Source: a bacterium
Lineage (GTDB): Bacteria; Caldisericota; Caldisericia; B22-G15
Reading direction: 5' to 3'
Length of the DNA stretch: 14,998 nucleotides
Assembly: GCA_012517755.1 (NCBI GenBank)
Contig: JAAYUH010000152.1
Location: 1 to 14,998, forward strand
The position numbers and the translations under genes are program-made. Every line of letters begins with the position of its first letter. Within the stretch, counting starts at the first letter, position 1. The notes under the pieces are model-generated. The model did not search any database. It had not been told where the DNA came from and worked only from the letters and a program-made list of their open reading frames with translations. This document shows, piece after piece, positions 1 through 7,259 of this stretch.

Positions 1-1058
1 AGAAAATTTTCCCAACCACTTTCAGTAAAAAAAGTAAGGTTTATAGGAAAATAATATGGAGGAAAATATATTGAAAATCCATTCAAATTTTCTTTAAAAG
101 AGCTTAAATTTAAAATAACATACTCACTAACAATTTTATCTAATAATATTTTATCTTCTTCATTAAAGAGTATGGAAAATAATGAATAGTAATCAACATA
201 TTTTTGATTTAAAGGCACCAAACAATTCTCTCTTAAGTTTATTATATTATTAAATCTTTCATTTTTTGTTATGAAATCTTTTGTTATTTTTAAAATATCT
301 AAACTCTTCGAGGTATTAAGAAATGAAATTGATACTTCCTCAATACCTTGTGAACCATTATTATATGAATCAAAATAAGATTTAACAATCTCTTTACCAG
401 TTTCCAAAATTGATAGTTTTTCTGGTGAAATATTTTTTAATATAACACCGTATGGAAAACCATCCAAAGGGACATATGCTTGAGATGCAATAACATAATC
501 TACATACTCTCTCAATTCATATGAAACCTCGACTGTTTGCATAAAACATGCATCAAAAAATACTATATCTATTTTTCTATTTTTTTTATTAAATACATTC
601 CTTAAAGATTCTTTTATCTCTTTAATTGTTAAATAATCAATCGAAGTTTCATCAAAACATACACCTTTCCAATCAGTACCTTTGAAGTTTCTTCCATCTC
701 CATGACCCCATAAACCAAGAATAATATTTTCTGGTTTATATCTACTTAATGAAAAAAGAATAAAATCTGTTAAAACTTCTGGATCCCCAGTGTTTAAATT
801 ATCAAATTTTTTTAATTCCACCTGTGTACTATTATCAATTTCAATAATTTTTGTTTCATTTTTTCCATCTAATAAAATCAATACTTTACTGTTCTCAAAA
901 GAACTATTTTGTATTTCTAAAATGTCTCCTAATGCATGTATATATAAATCATTATCACTTGCCATATATATAATAAAAAGATTTTTAGTACTATTGCTTT
1001 TAACTGGAGTTATAAATAGAAGGAGTAAAATAAAAAATAAGGAAAGTTTATTTTTCAT
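1..1058 (-). CDS. Secreted peptidase of the clostripain (C11) family, C-terminus cut by window edge
   Basis: The reading frame stays open from an ATG at 1058 down to the window edge (352 codons seen, no stop). Residues 1-21 form a signal peptide: two Lys, a hydrophobic run, then PVKS. There is no lipobox Cys, so the mature protein is probably released or wall-associated. From about residue 27 the sequence follows the clostripain fold: NLFIIYMASDNDL, then LGLWGHGDGRN with the expected catalytic His119, then IDIVFFDACFM with the expected catalytic Cys171. C11 enzymes are caspase-like cysteine endopeptidases that usually cut after Arg or Lys. Both dyad residues are present, so activity is likely; the specificity is not visible. 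The start overlaps the upstream stalk-protein gene by 11 bp, which suggests coupled translation. The ATG choice fits the signal peptide. The missing part is the end of the protein, so extra C-terminal domains cannot be excluded. Confidence 0.85.
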   Translation of the reverse strand, partial: MKNKLSLFFILLLLFITPVKSNSTKNLFIIYMASDNDLYIHALGDILEIQNSSFENSKVLILLDGKNETKIIEIDNSTQVELKKFDNLNTGDPEVLTDFILFSLSRYKPENIILGLWGHGDGRNFKGTDWKGVCFDETSIDYLTIKEIKESLRNVFNKKNRKIDIVFFDACFMQTVEVSYELREYVDYVIASQAYVPLDGFPYGVILKNISPEKLSILETGKEIVKSYFDSYNNGSQGIEEVSISFLNTSKSLDILKITKDFITKNERFNNIINLRENCLVPLNQKYVDYYSLFSILFNEEDKILLDKIVSEYVILNLSSFKENLNGFSIYFPPYYFPINLTFFTESGWENF

Positions 1059-1878
1059 AAATTATAGTCACCCCAGAATCTATTGGATTCCAAAAAACAT
1101 ACGCACCAAGTGCTTCAACAACAAATCTAACAGGAACCAATGTTCTTCCATCTATTATAATAGGAGGAGAATCAAGAATATATTTTTTACCATTGATATA
1201 TGCTATAAAATTGTTAACCCACATTAATATCTCCTTTTCAGGAAATATTATTTTGATACTTGAATCTGAACTATTCCAATATATATCTCCACCAAAATTT
1301 TCTATAATAAATCTTAAAGGTACCATTGTTCTACTATTAACTATTATAGGTGGAGTTTCAAGCTCTATCTTTTTGTTGTTAACATAACCAATAGGATTAT
1401 TTATCCAAATTTTCAATACTAAAGACGAAAGTTTAAAAATATGGATTTTTGCCTCATAGATATTATTTTTCTCATTATATTCATCTATATTATGACCACT
1501 ATCTATCTGAATTATTAAAGTTTTATCACCTAAAAGATTTATATTTTGATTTATGAAACTTTTTTTTGATAAATCAAGATTAAATTTTGTTTTTATTTTA
1601 TCAACATTATTAATCTCAACAATTTTTGATTCAATATGAGTGTATTTTGATGGTGTATCCCAAAAAATTGAAACAAGAAAATTTAATGGACTATTCGACT
1701 GTTTTAGATTTTTCACTTCAATTTCAATCTCTACACTAAAAGTATCATTTTCAAAAATTATCTCTTTAGATAAATTTACATTTTTTACAAAAAGATCTAA
1801 TCCATCTTCACCTTTTACTATATTAAAAAAACTTATTATTAAAATTAAACTCGATAAAACTAAAATTATCTTTTTCAT
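1048..1878 (-). CDS. Secreted protein with CARDB-like domain and two copper-amine-oxidase-like stalk repeats
   Basis: This 276-residue protein starts with a clear signal peptide (about 1-23, MKKIILVLSSLILIISFFN then IVKG). Residues 26-150 look like a CARDB or other Ig-like beta-sandwich, ending in the typical IDEYNEKNN motif (131-139). Residues 155-212 and 217-275 are two copies of the 'copper amine oxidase N-terminal' stalk repeat. Each has a Gly- or Asn-rich turn, a PPII segment, an S/GRT-(M/L)VP-x-RF motif, and a WN followed by beta strands. Despite the family name, these repeats occur in many extracytoplasmic proteins of anaerobes and are thought to be structural or wall-binding; no amine oxidase catalytic domain is present. 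A GAGGT Shine-Dalgarno lies before the ATG. The gene follows minE by 28 nt and overlaps the peptidase gene downstream by 11 bp. I infer a partner, adaptor or surface anchor for the peptidase. Domain calls are good; the function is unknown. Confidence 0.82.
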   Translation of the reverse strand: MKKIILVLSSLILIISFFNIVKGEDGLDLFVKNVNLSKEIIFENDTFSVEIEIEVKNLKQSNSPLNFLVSIFWDTPSKYTHIESKIVEINNVDKIKTKFNLDLSKKSFINQNINLLGDKTLIIQIDSGHNIDEYNEKNNIYEAKIHIFKLSSLVLKIWINNPIGYVNNKKIELETPPIIVNSRTMVPLRFIIENFGGDIYWNSSDSSIKIIFPEKEILMWVNNFIAYINGKKYILDSPPIIIDGRTLVPVRFVVEALGAYVFWNPIDSGVTIIYEK

Positions 1879-1906
1879 TTTTACCTCTATTTATTTAGAT
1901 AAAAAA

Positions 1907-2140
1907 TTATAAAATTTGTTTCAAAAAAAACTCTGCAATAATTATTGTCTTTTTCCCCTCTCTTTTTATTGATATATTCAAATCATCTTTATCAATTTTA
2001 ATATATTTCAATATAATTTTTGAAAAATCTTTTTTAAGTTCATCAAGTTGTTTTGGTGAAAGAGTTAATCTATCAGAATCAAGGACAAAAGATATCCTAT
2101 CTTTAGCAATAGTCCCACTTTTTTTTCTAAAGAGTCTCAC
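1907..2140 (-). CDS. minE: Cell division topological specificity factor MinE
   Basis: MinE stimulates the MinD ATPase and drives the membrane oscillation or gradient that places the division site. The 77-residue product (family about 80-90) has the expected parts. A basic, hydrophobic N-terminal membrane-targeting tail (MRLFRKK) comes first. The MinD-contact segment follows, IAKDRISFVLDSDR (11-24), matching the family pattern AKERL..vla.dR. Then comes the topological-specificity region with ILKYIKIDKDDLNISI and a beta strand ending AEFFL. The start codon is GTG at 2140, inside a GTGA overlap of 4 bp with the minD stop. A purine-rich GGGAG lies about 8 nt before it, so it is probably translated by coupling to minD. 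No minC gene is visible nearby. Confidence 0.88.
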   Translation of the reverse strand: MRLFRKKSGTIAKDRISFVLDSDRLTLSPKQLDELKKDFSKIILKYIKIDKDDLNISIKREGKKTIIIAEFFLKQIL

Positions 2141-2943
2141 TGTTTTTTCTCCCTCTTAAAAAAGTTAGATATTTTATCAATGAATGACTCTTTTTCCTGA
2201 TAAATAGTTAAAGGTATATCTTCTCCAAGCAATCTTCTTACTATATTTTTTAACTCTCTTCCTCCAATTGAAGAATCGTTAAGAACTGCTGGTTCACCTA
2301 TATTAGTTGAAATAGTTATATATGGATCCTCTGGAACAATTCCTATAACCTTAATTGATAAAATCTCTTCTATATCCTTCCAATGAATCATTTCACCCTT
2401 TTTCACCATATCAAATTTTACTCTATTTATGATTAATTGAGGATCGAATATCTCCATTGATTCTAATAGACCAATAACTCTATCTGCGTCTCTAATTGCA
2501 GTTATTTCAGGAGTCGTGACAATAATTGCTTCATCACTTGAAAGAGTTGACATTCTAAAACCATGTTCAATTCCTGCTGGTGAATCAAGTATTACATAAT
2601 CATATTTTTTCTTTAAATCATTAACCACCCACTTTAAATCTTCTACTTTTAATTCTTCTTTCAATCTTGTTTGTGCAGCTGGAAGTAAAACTAAATTATC
2701 TTTGAATCTTTTATCTTTTACAAGGGCTTGTGATAATTTGCATGTTTTATCAATAACATCCATTAAATTATAAACAATTCTATTTTCCAAACCAAGAACC
2801 AAATCAAGGTTTCTTAAACCTATATCAACATCAACAAGAGCAACGCTTTTTCCTAAAGACGCCAAACCTGTTCCAATATTACCAACTATAGTTGTTTTTC
2901 CAACCCCACCCTTTCCAGATGTTATAACAATGCTTTTACCCAA
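2137..2943 (-). CDS. minD: Septum site-determining ATPase MinD
   Basis: This is a 268-residue ParA/MinD-type ATPase. It carries the deviant Walker A motif KGGVGKTT (11-18) with the signature Lys11, the switch I region VDVDIGLRNLD (38-46), and the switch II or Walker B region YVILDSPAG (116-124). It ends in a short amphipathic helix, IDKISNFFKREKK (255-267), the membrane-targeting sequence typical of MinD and absent from most chromosome-partition ParA proteins. In the cell it binds the membrane as an ATP dimer, recruits MinC where present, and is released by MinE. The start is a TTG at 2943 with an AGGAGGG Shine-Dalgarno 5 nt before it. No ATG fits, because the Walker A motif begins only ten residues in. 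It lies 24 nt after rpsI and overlaps minE by 4 bp. Confidence 0.96.
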   Translation of the reverse strand: MGKSIVITSGKGGVGKTTIVGNIGTGLASLGKSVALVDVDIGLRNLDLVLGLENRIVYNLMDVIDKTCKLSQALVKDKRFKDNLVLLPAAQTRLKEELKVEDLKWVVNDLKKKYDYVILDSPAGIEHGFRMSTLSSDEAIIVTTPEITAIRDADRVIGLLESMEIFDPQLIINRVKFDMVKKGEMIHWKDIEEILSIKVIGIVPEDPYITISTNIGEPAVLNDSSIGGRELKNIVRRLLGEDIPLTIYQEKESFIDKISNFFKREKKQ

Positions 2944-2967
2944 ATTCCCTCCTTTAATTTAAAAAAG

Positions 2968-3351
2968 TTATCTTTTTCTATATTGTCTTCTTTTTCTTGC
3001 TGTATGTAAACCTGGTTTCTTTCTCTCTTTTATTCTACTATCAAAAGATAGAAGTTTTTTTGATTTAAGAATCTGTTTACTGTTTGGGTCTAACTCAACA
3101 AGAGCTCTTGAAATTGCATGTCTTATTGCTTCTGCTTGACTAGATAAGCCCCCACCTTCAACTTTTACTGAAAAGTCATAAATGTCTTCTTTATTTGTTA
3201 GTTTTAATGGCTCAAGAATCTTTAATCTAAGATATTCAACTGGAAAGTATTCTTCAAATTTCTTACCATTTATTATTATGTTGCCATTTCCACTCGATGC
3301 TTTAACTCTTGCTAATGAAGTTTTTCTTCTTCCACTTATTAAACTACTCAT
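2968..3351 (-). CDS. rpsI: 30S ribosomal protein S9
   Basis: This 127-residue protein matches S9 throughout. It has the N-terminal RRKTSLARV motif, a Gly-rich turn (GNGNIIINGKKFEEYFP), the GGGLSSQAEAIRHAISRAL helix region, and the basic C-terminal tail KKPGLHTARKRRQYRKR. The terminal Lys-Arg reaches the P-site tRNA in known ribosome structures. The start ATG overlaps the rplM stop (ATGA, 4 bp) and is preceded by AAGGAGGAAG, so it has its own strong ribosome binding site and is also coupled to L13. rplM-rpsI is the usual bacterial order. Confidence 0.97.
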   Translation of the reverse strand: MSSLISGRRKTSLARVKASSGNGNIIINGKKFEEYFPVEYLRLKILEPLKLTNKEDIYDFSVKVEGGGLSSQAEAIRHAISRALVELDPNSKQILKSKKLLSFDSRIKERKKPGLHTARKRRQYRKR

Positions 3352-3782
3352 TCTTCCTCCTTATATGGTAATGGATTTTGTGAATTATGAGGATGCTCTT
3401 CTCCTGAATAAACTTTTAACCTTTTCATCATTCTATATCTTAATTTATTTTTAGGGATCATACCTTTAACAGCATCTTTTATAGGTTCATCTGGATGTTT
3501 TCTTATAAGTTGATTGAAAGTGGTCTCTTTTAATCCACCTGGATAACCTGAATAACGATAATATTTTTTATTCTCTGCCTTATCGCTTGAGAGTTTAATT
3601 TTTTCAGCATTAATAACAATAACATAATCTCCACAATCTGCATATGGAGTATAATCTACTTTATGTTTTCCCATTAATAATCTTGCAATTATTACAGAAA
3701 TCCTTCCTAAAGTTTTATCTGTTGCATCAATAATCCACCAATTTCTTTTAACTTCGTTAGGTTTTATAAAAGTAGTTTTCAT
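3348..3782 (-). CDS. rplM: 50S ribosomal protein L13
   Basis: This 144-residue protein is typical L13 in length and sequence. It has the N-terminal RNWWIIDATDKTLGR segment, LLMGKHKVDYTPYADCGDYVIVINAEKI, the YYRYSGYPGGLKE motif, the AVKGMIPKNKL segment, and the C-terminal RLKVYSGEEHPH stretch. It is an early 50S assembly protein. The ATG at 3782 is preceded by AAGGAGGAG 3 nt away and by a near-consensus promoter ending about 20 nt upstream. It is therefore the first gene of the operon that continues through rpsI, minD, minE and the two secreted proteins. The mRNA leader would be only about 15 nt, leaving no room for a structured autoregulatory leader. Confidence 0.97.
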   Translation of the reverse strand: MKTTFIKPNEVKRNWWIIDATDKTLGRISVIIARLLMGKHKVDYTPYADCGDYVIVINAEKIKLSSDKAENKKYYRYSGYPGGLKETTFNQLIRKHPDEPIKDAVKGMIPKNKLRYRMMKRLKVYSGEEHPHNSQNPLPYKEEE

Positions 3783-3804
3783 ATCTCCTCCTTAAACATT
3801 CAAT

Positions 3805-3832
3805 ATTCTAATATATTTAATCACTTTGTCAA
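3805..3832 (-). promoter_or_regulatory. Promoter of the rplM operon
   Basis: On the minus strand, a perfect -35 TTGACA (3827-3832) is followed after 16 nt by the -10 TAGAAT (3805-3810, five of six consensus bases). Transcription would start near 3798, just before the Shine-Dalgarno at 3785-3793. It lies in the 51-nt gap after the stop of the GGDEF/HD-GYP gene. This is a housekeeping sigma-70 type promoter by inspection. Confidence 0.75.
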
Positions 3833-3833
3833 G

Positions 3834-6800
3834 TTAGTTTATTTTATTGGAATTTTCCTCATTATATATTCCTATAAAAGCATTTACAACATCTTTATCA
3901 TATAAAATATCAGCATTTTTAACAAGCTCATCAATAACATCATCCATTTTATATGCGGGTCTATATGGTCTATGAGATGACATAGCATCTATAACATCAG
4001 CAACTGATACAATTTTAGCTTCAAATATTATTTCATCTTTTTTTAATCCTGAAGGATAACCAGAACCATCCAATCTTTCATGGTGTTGAAGAATAATTTC
4101 TTTAATAGGATATGGAAAATCAATATCTTTTATAAGATTATAACCTATTTTTGTGTGTTCTTTTATTATCTCAAACTCAACAGAAGATAATTTTGCTGGT
4201 TTCATAAGTAGCTCAATAGGTAGAAGCATTTTACCAACATCGTGGAGTAAAGATGCATATCTTATTAATTCAATTTGTTCATAAGAAAGTTTCATTTTTT
4301 GAGCAATTTTTACAGCAATTTCAGCAACATTTTTTTGATGACCAGTTGTATAAGGATCCCTAAATTCAGACAGTTTAGTAATTAATAAAATAACTTGCTC
4401 TGAGGTCTCTCTTAATTTTTCAATATGTCTAATATTATCAATAGTAATTCCTAAGGTATTTGATAAGATAGTTAATTTTTCCATATCAGAAACACTAAAT
4501 ACATTTTCTTTATCATAATCAAGTCCTAATACACCAATTACCTCGTCTCCGACTATAATTGGAATTATCATATGTGATTTAATAAATTTGGTCTCCTTTA
4601 AAACAACCCACTTATCATTTTTATAAGTATCATTTATAATTATTGGTTTTTTATTTAAAATAACCTCTTTCAAAAGCGGAAATTCATTTATATTCTTTTC
4701 AAAATTTTTGACAAAATCTTCAACTCCATATTTTTCATAACCTCTCACAGCCATATTTTTTAAAACCGAACCTTCAATTAGTGCAATATTCGATGAAGTT
4801 GATGGTACGATTCTATCCACCTCATCAAGAATGACTTTAAAAAGAGAGTTTAAATCTCTAAAAGAATTCAATATATCTGATATTCTTTTAATACTTTGTT
4901 GATAGTAGAGTTCATCTTTTAAAAACATTATCAACTCTTCTTTTTCTCTTTCTTTTTCTTTCAAAGGAGTTATATTTTTAGCAAATCCACAAATACTTAT
5001 TACATTGCCATTTTCATCAAAAATTGGTGATTTAGTAGCGTTGAAAATAATTTCTTCTCCATTAACAATCAATCTATCTTCAGTTGTTTGAGGTTTTTTA
5101 GTTTCAATTATCTTTTTATCAACTTCTCTTAAATATTCTGCTTCTTCTTTTGTAAATATTTCATCATCTTTTTTTCCAATAATTTCATTAAGTGGTCTAT
5201 CAAAAATTTCAGAAAATGCCTTATTTGCATTTATGTATGTTCCATCAAGATCTTTTATGAATATGATTTCATCTGAAACATCAAAGACTTTTCTAAGCAA
5301 CTCTTCACTTTCTTTTAATTTATTTCTAATCTGTAAATTCTCTGTAATATCTAAACCAGAACTTAATATATTAATTATATTACCATTATCATCTTCTACA
5401 TAGCTGTTTTTCCAAAGTATCATTCTTTCTTCACCACTTTTTGTTTTAACTGGGTTCTCATGAAATTTATATTTATCAATTTCTCCTTTTTTTAATTCAA
5501 AATAAAATTTTTTCAACTCTTCTTTATAATAATCTGGGGTAAACTGTTCAATCCAATTCTTTCCGATAATTTCATCTTCACTATATCCAAGAATTTCACA
5601 CCCTTTTTTATTTATCATCAAAACATTACCATTTAAATCTTCTAAAATAACAATTGAGTGCAAATTATCTAATATTTTTTTTAAAAATTCCTTTTCCTTT
5701 TTTATACTATGATTCAAAATTTTTTCTTTTGTTATATCAAAAAGTGTTAAGAATATATAATTTACATCCATTTGCTCATCTTTAAAATTATAAAAATTTA
5801 TTTTAAGGTAAATTTTATCTCCACTTTTTTTAATATAAGGAGTTTCTATATTTAATTCATTAAATTCACCATTAAAAAATTTATCCAATTGATACCTATC
5901 AATATCAAAATTATTTTCATTAAAAATCTCATCAAAATTTTTTCCTAATACTTCATGTTTATTTAAATCTAAAAGGTTTAAAAATTTGTTGTTCGCAAAG
6001 AAAATAGTTTTTTGATTATCAAGTAAAATCATACCAACTGGCGAATAATTAAATATTGAGTCATATTTATAACTAATTTTCCTTATGTTTTTTAATTCTT
6101 CTAACCTCCCTTTTAAAATATCTTCATTATAAAAACTGAACTTATTTTTACCCATATTTTTTGCATAATACATTGCAAAATCTGCTTTTTTAATTAAATC
6201 ATCAAGTTCATTTCCATCGTCAGGATAAATTGCTATTCCAATGTTAACTCCTATAGAAAACTCTTTATCTTCTACTTTAATCGGCTCAAGAAAAGAAGTA
6301 ATAATTTTATCTGCAATAATAGTTACATTCTTAATATCTGTTAAATCAGTTGCTAAAATAACAAATTCATCACCCCCGATTCTTGATATTAAATCTGATT
6401 TTCTAATATTAGACTGTAACATATCAGAAATAATTTTTAAAACTTCATCACCTAATTTATGCCCATAATAATCGTTTATAAATTTGAATTCATATAAATC
6501 AACAAACAAAACAGCAAATTTATTTTTATATCTATCATATCTTACTTTTTCTATCTGAAATTTATCCTGTAAAAGAATCTTGTTTGGAAGACCTGTAAGT
6601 GAATCATGCATTGCAAGATATCTTAGCATCTCTTCATGCTTTTTTCTTTCAGTTAAATCTATATACAAACCAATAATACCTTTAACTTCACCATTTATTA
6701 TTATAGAAGAACTTGAAACAGAAGCAGGAAATGTTGTTCCATCTTTTCTTTTTCTTATAGTTTCAACATTTACATATCCTGTCTTTAAGGTAATTTCATC

Positions 6801-7037
6801 AAGTTTTTTTCCCTCATATAATAAATTTTCTGGATGAATTATTCCACTATTTAAATTTTTTCCTTTTATTTCATTAAGTTCATAGCCAAATAATTCTGTA
6901 AATTTTGGATTTATATCAACAATATTTCCATCTTTATCAATATAAACAAGAGCCTCAGGGCTGTTATAAAAAAGGCTTTTAAACTTTTCTTCAGTCTCTT
7001 TTAGTGCTTCTTCTAAACTCTTTTTATAAATTTCCAT
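3834..7037 (-). CDS. Cytoplasmic multi-PAS GGDEF / HD-GYP protein (diguanylate cyclase plus c-di-GMP phosphodiesterase)
   Basis: This is a 1067-residue signalling protein with no transmembrane segment. Domains in order are: PAS1 (about 15-130); GGDEF (about 138-304) with an intact GGDEF at 221-225 and an RxxD inhibitory site, RKSD, at 212-215; PAS2 (325-440); PAS3 (452-565); PAS4 (580-690); GAF (about 716-870); and HD-GYP (about 878-1057) with LLHDVGK (H932, D933) and HERLDGSGYP (GYP at 993-995). The intact motifs predict both synthesis of c-di-GMP (feedback-inhibited through the RxxD site) and its hydrolysis. The four PAS domains and the GAF would sense ligands or redox state and decide the balance. 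In GGDEF the first metal Asp is kept (VDLYEF, D180). No good Shine-Dalgarno precedes the ATG at 7037, but the PAS domain starts about 15 residues in, so this start is plausible. The gene stands alone between the rplM operon and the divergent tRNA. Confidence 0.93.
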   Translation of the reverse strand: MEIYKKSLEEALKETEEKFKSLFYNSPEALVYIDKDGNIVDINPKFTELFGYELNEIKGKNLNSGIIHPENLLYEGKKLDEITLKTGYVNVETIRKRKDGTTFPASVSSSSIIINGEVKGIIGLYIDLTERKKHEEMLRYLAMHDSLTGLPNKILLQDKFQIEKVRYDRYKNKFAVLFVDLYEFKFINDYYGHKLGDEVLKIISDMLQSNIRKSDLISRIGGDEFVILATDLTDIKNVTIIADKIITSFLEPIKVEDKEFSIGVNIGIAIYPDDGNELDDLIKKADFAMYYAKNMGKNKFSFYNEDILKGRLEELKNIRKISYKYDSIFNYSPVGMILLDNQKTIFFANNKFLNLLDLNKHEVLGKNFDEIFNENNFDIDRYQLDKFFNGEFNELNIETPYIKKSGDKIYLKINFYNFKDEQMDVNYIFLTLFDITKEKILNHSIKKEKEFLKKILDNLHSIVILEDLNGNVLMINKKGCEILGYSEDEIIGKNWIEQFTPDYYKEELKKFYFELKKGEIDKYKFHENPVKTKSGEERMILWKNSYVEDDNGNIINILSSGLDITENLQIRNKLKESEELLRKVFDVSDEIIFIKDLDGTYINANKAFSEIFDRPLNEIIGKKDDEIFTKEEAEYLREVDKKIIETKKPQTTEDRLIVNGEEIIFNATKSPIFDENGNVISICGFAKNITPLKEKEREKEELIMFLKDELYYQQSIKRISDILNSFRDLNSLFKVILDEVDRIVPSTSSNIALIEGSVLKNMAVRGYEKYGVEDFVKNFEKNINEFPLLKEVILNKKPIIINDTYKNDKWVVLKETKFIKSHMIIPIIVGDEVIGVLGLDYDKENVFSVSDMEKLTILSNTLGITIDNIRHIEKLRETSEQVILLITKLSEFRDPYTTGHQKNVAEIAVKIAQKMKLSYEQIELIRYASLLHDVGKMLLPIELLMKPAKLSSVEFEIIKEHTKIGYNLIKDIDFPYPIKEIILQHHERLDGSGYPSGLKKDEIIFEAKIVSVADVIDAMSSHRPYRPAYKMDDVIDELVKNADILYDKDVVNAFIGIYNEENSNKIN

Positions 7038-7054
7038 TTTTTATTTATATCATT

Positions 7055-7060
7055 ATTATA
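7055..7060 (-). promoter_or_regulatory. Candidate -10 element for the GGDEF/HD-GYP gene
   Basis: A TATAAT hexamer on the minus strand lies about 18 nt before the start codon. The -35 region is poor (a TTTTGA-like stretch near 7078-7083), and the whole region is AT-rich, so chance is a real alternative. If used, the leader would be about 10 nt with no Shine-Dalgarno. Confidence 0.3.
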
Positions 7061-7105
7061 TTAATTTTATAATAAAATCAAAATTTTTAAATATAAAAAT
7101 GGTTT

Positions 7106-7130
7106 ACAAAAACAGACAGTCTACTTTTGT
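7106..7130. repeat. Imperfect 25-nt palindrome in the divergent intergenic region (candidate operator)
   Basis: An inverted repeat is centred on base 7118. Ten of twelve positions pair, with arms ACAAAA and TTTTGT outside, AGAC and GTCT inside, and a 2-nt mismatch between them. It sits 10 nt upstream of the -35 of the tRNA promoter and about 70 nt from the start of the divergent GGDEF/HD-GYP gene. That is a suitable place for a dimeric regulator acting on either side. No T-run follows it that would suit a terminator on either strand. Confidence 0.4.
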
Positions 7131-7140
7131 TAATAATTTA

Positions 7141-7168
7141 TTGAAAATTATATTAAATTTAGTAAAAT
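7141..7168 (+). promoter_or_regulatory. Promoter of the tRNA-Met / tilS transcript
   Basis: A -35 TTGAAA (7141-7146) and a -10 TAAAAT (7163-7168), each five of six to consensus, are separated by 16 nt. The predicted start near 7175 lies only a few bases before the tRNA (7178), as is usual for stable RNA genes. Confidence 0.6.
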
Positions 7169-7177
7169 AGGATAAAG

Positions 7178-7254
7178 GGCGGCGTAGCTCAGACGGTCAG
7201 AGCACATGGCTCATACCCGTGGTGTCGTGGGTTCGATTCCCTCCGCCGCCACCA
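7178..7254 (+). tRNA. tRNA-Met (CAT anticodon), elongator type
   Basis: It folds as a full cloverleaf. The acceptor stem GGCGGCG (7178-7184) pairs with CGCCGCC (7244-7250). The D arm is GCTC/GAGC. The anticodon stem CATGG/CCGTG has one T-G wobble and a 7-nt loop, CTCATAC, with anticodon CAT at 7212-7214. The variable loop is 5 nt, the T loop is TTCGATT, and the discriminator A and CCA are encoded (7251-7254). The first acceptor pair is G-C, so it is not the initiator. It resembles known elongator Met tRNAs and lacks the C4-G69/C5-G68 pairs that TilS recognises in E. coli tRNA-Ile2, so Met is preferred over Ile-lysidine. The T stem has a T-T mismatch at its second pair (7228/7242). Confidence 0.93.
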
Positions 7255-7259
7255 CTAAA

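Noticed and set aside
790..1227. Plus-strand open frame across the peptidase and stalk genes
   Set aside because: It lies opposite two genes with signal peptides and recognised domains, has no family features, and is rich in residues expected from antisense reading of AT-rich DNA.
1155..1720. Metal-dependent amine oxidase function for the stalk-repeat protein
   Set aside because: Only the non-catalytic repeat named after that enzyme family is present; the catalytic domain with its topaquinone Tyr is absent.
6241..6837. Two plus-strand frames inside the GGDEF/PAS coding region
   Set aside because: They are antisense to conserved domain sequence, and neither has a plausible ribosome binding site or domain.
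7178..7254. tRNA-Ile2 (CAT, lysidine-modified), tempting because tilS is next to it
   Set aside because: Acceptor positions 4 and 5 are G-C, not the C-G pairs recognised by TilS in E. coli, and the body resembles elongator Met tRNAs. The adjacency alone is not evidence.
7206..7259. Upstream in-frame ATG giving tilS an 18-residue extension
   Set aside because: It lies inside the tRNA anticodon arm. The extension is tRNA sequence read as protein, and the TilS homology starts after the ATG at 7260.
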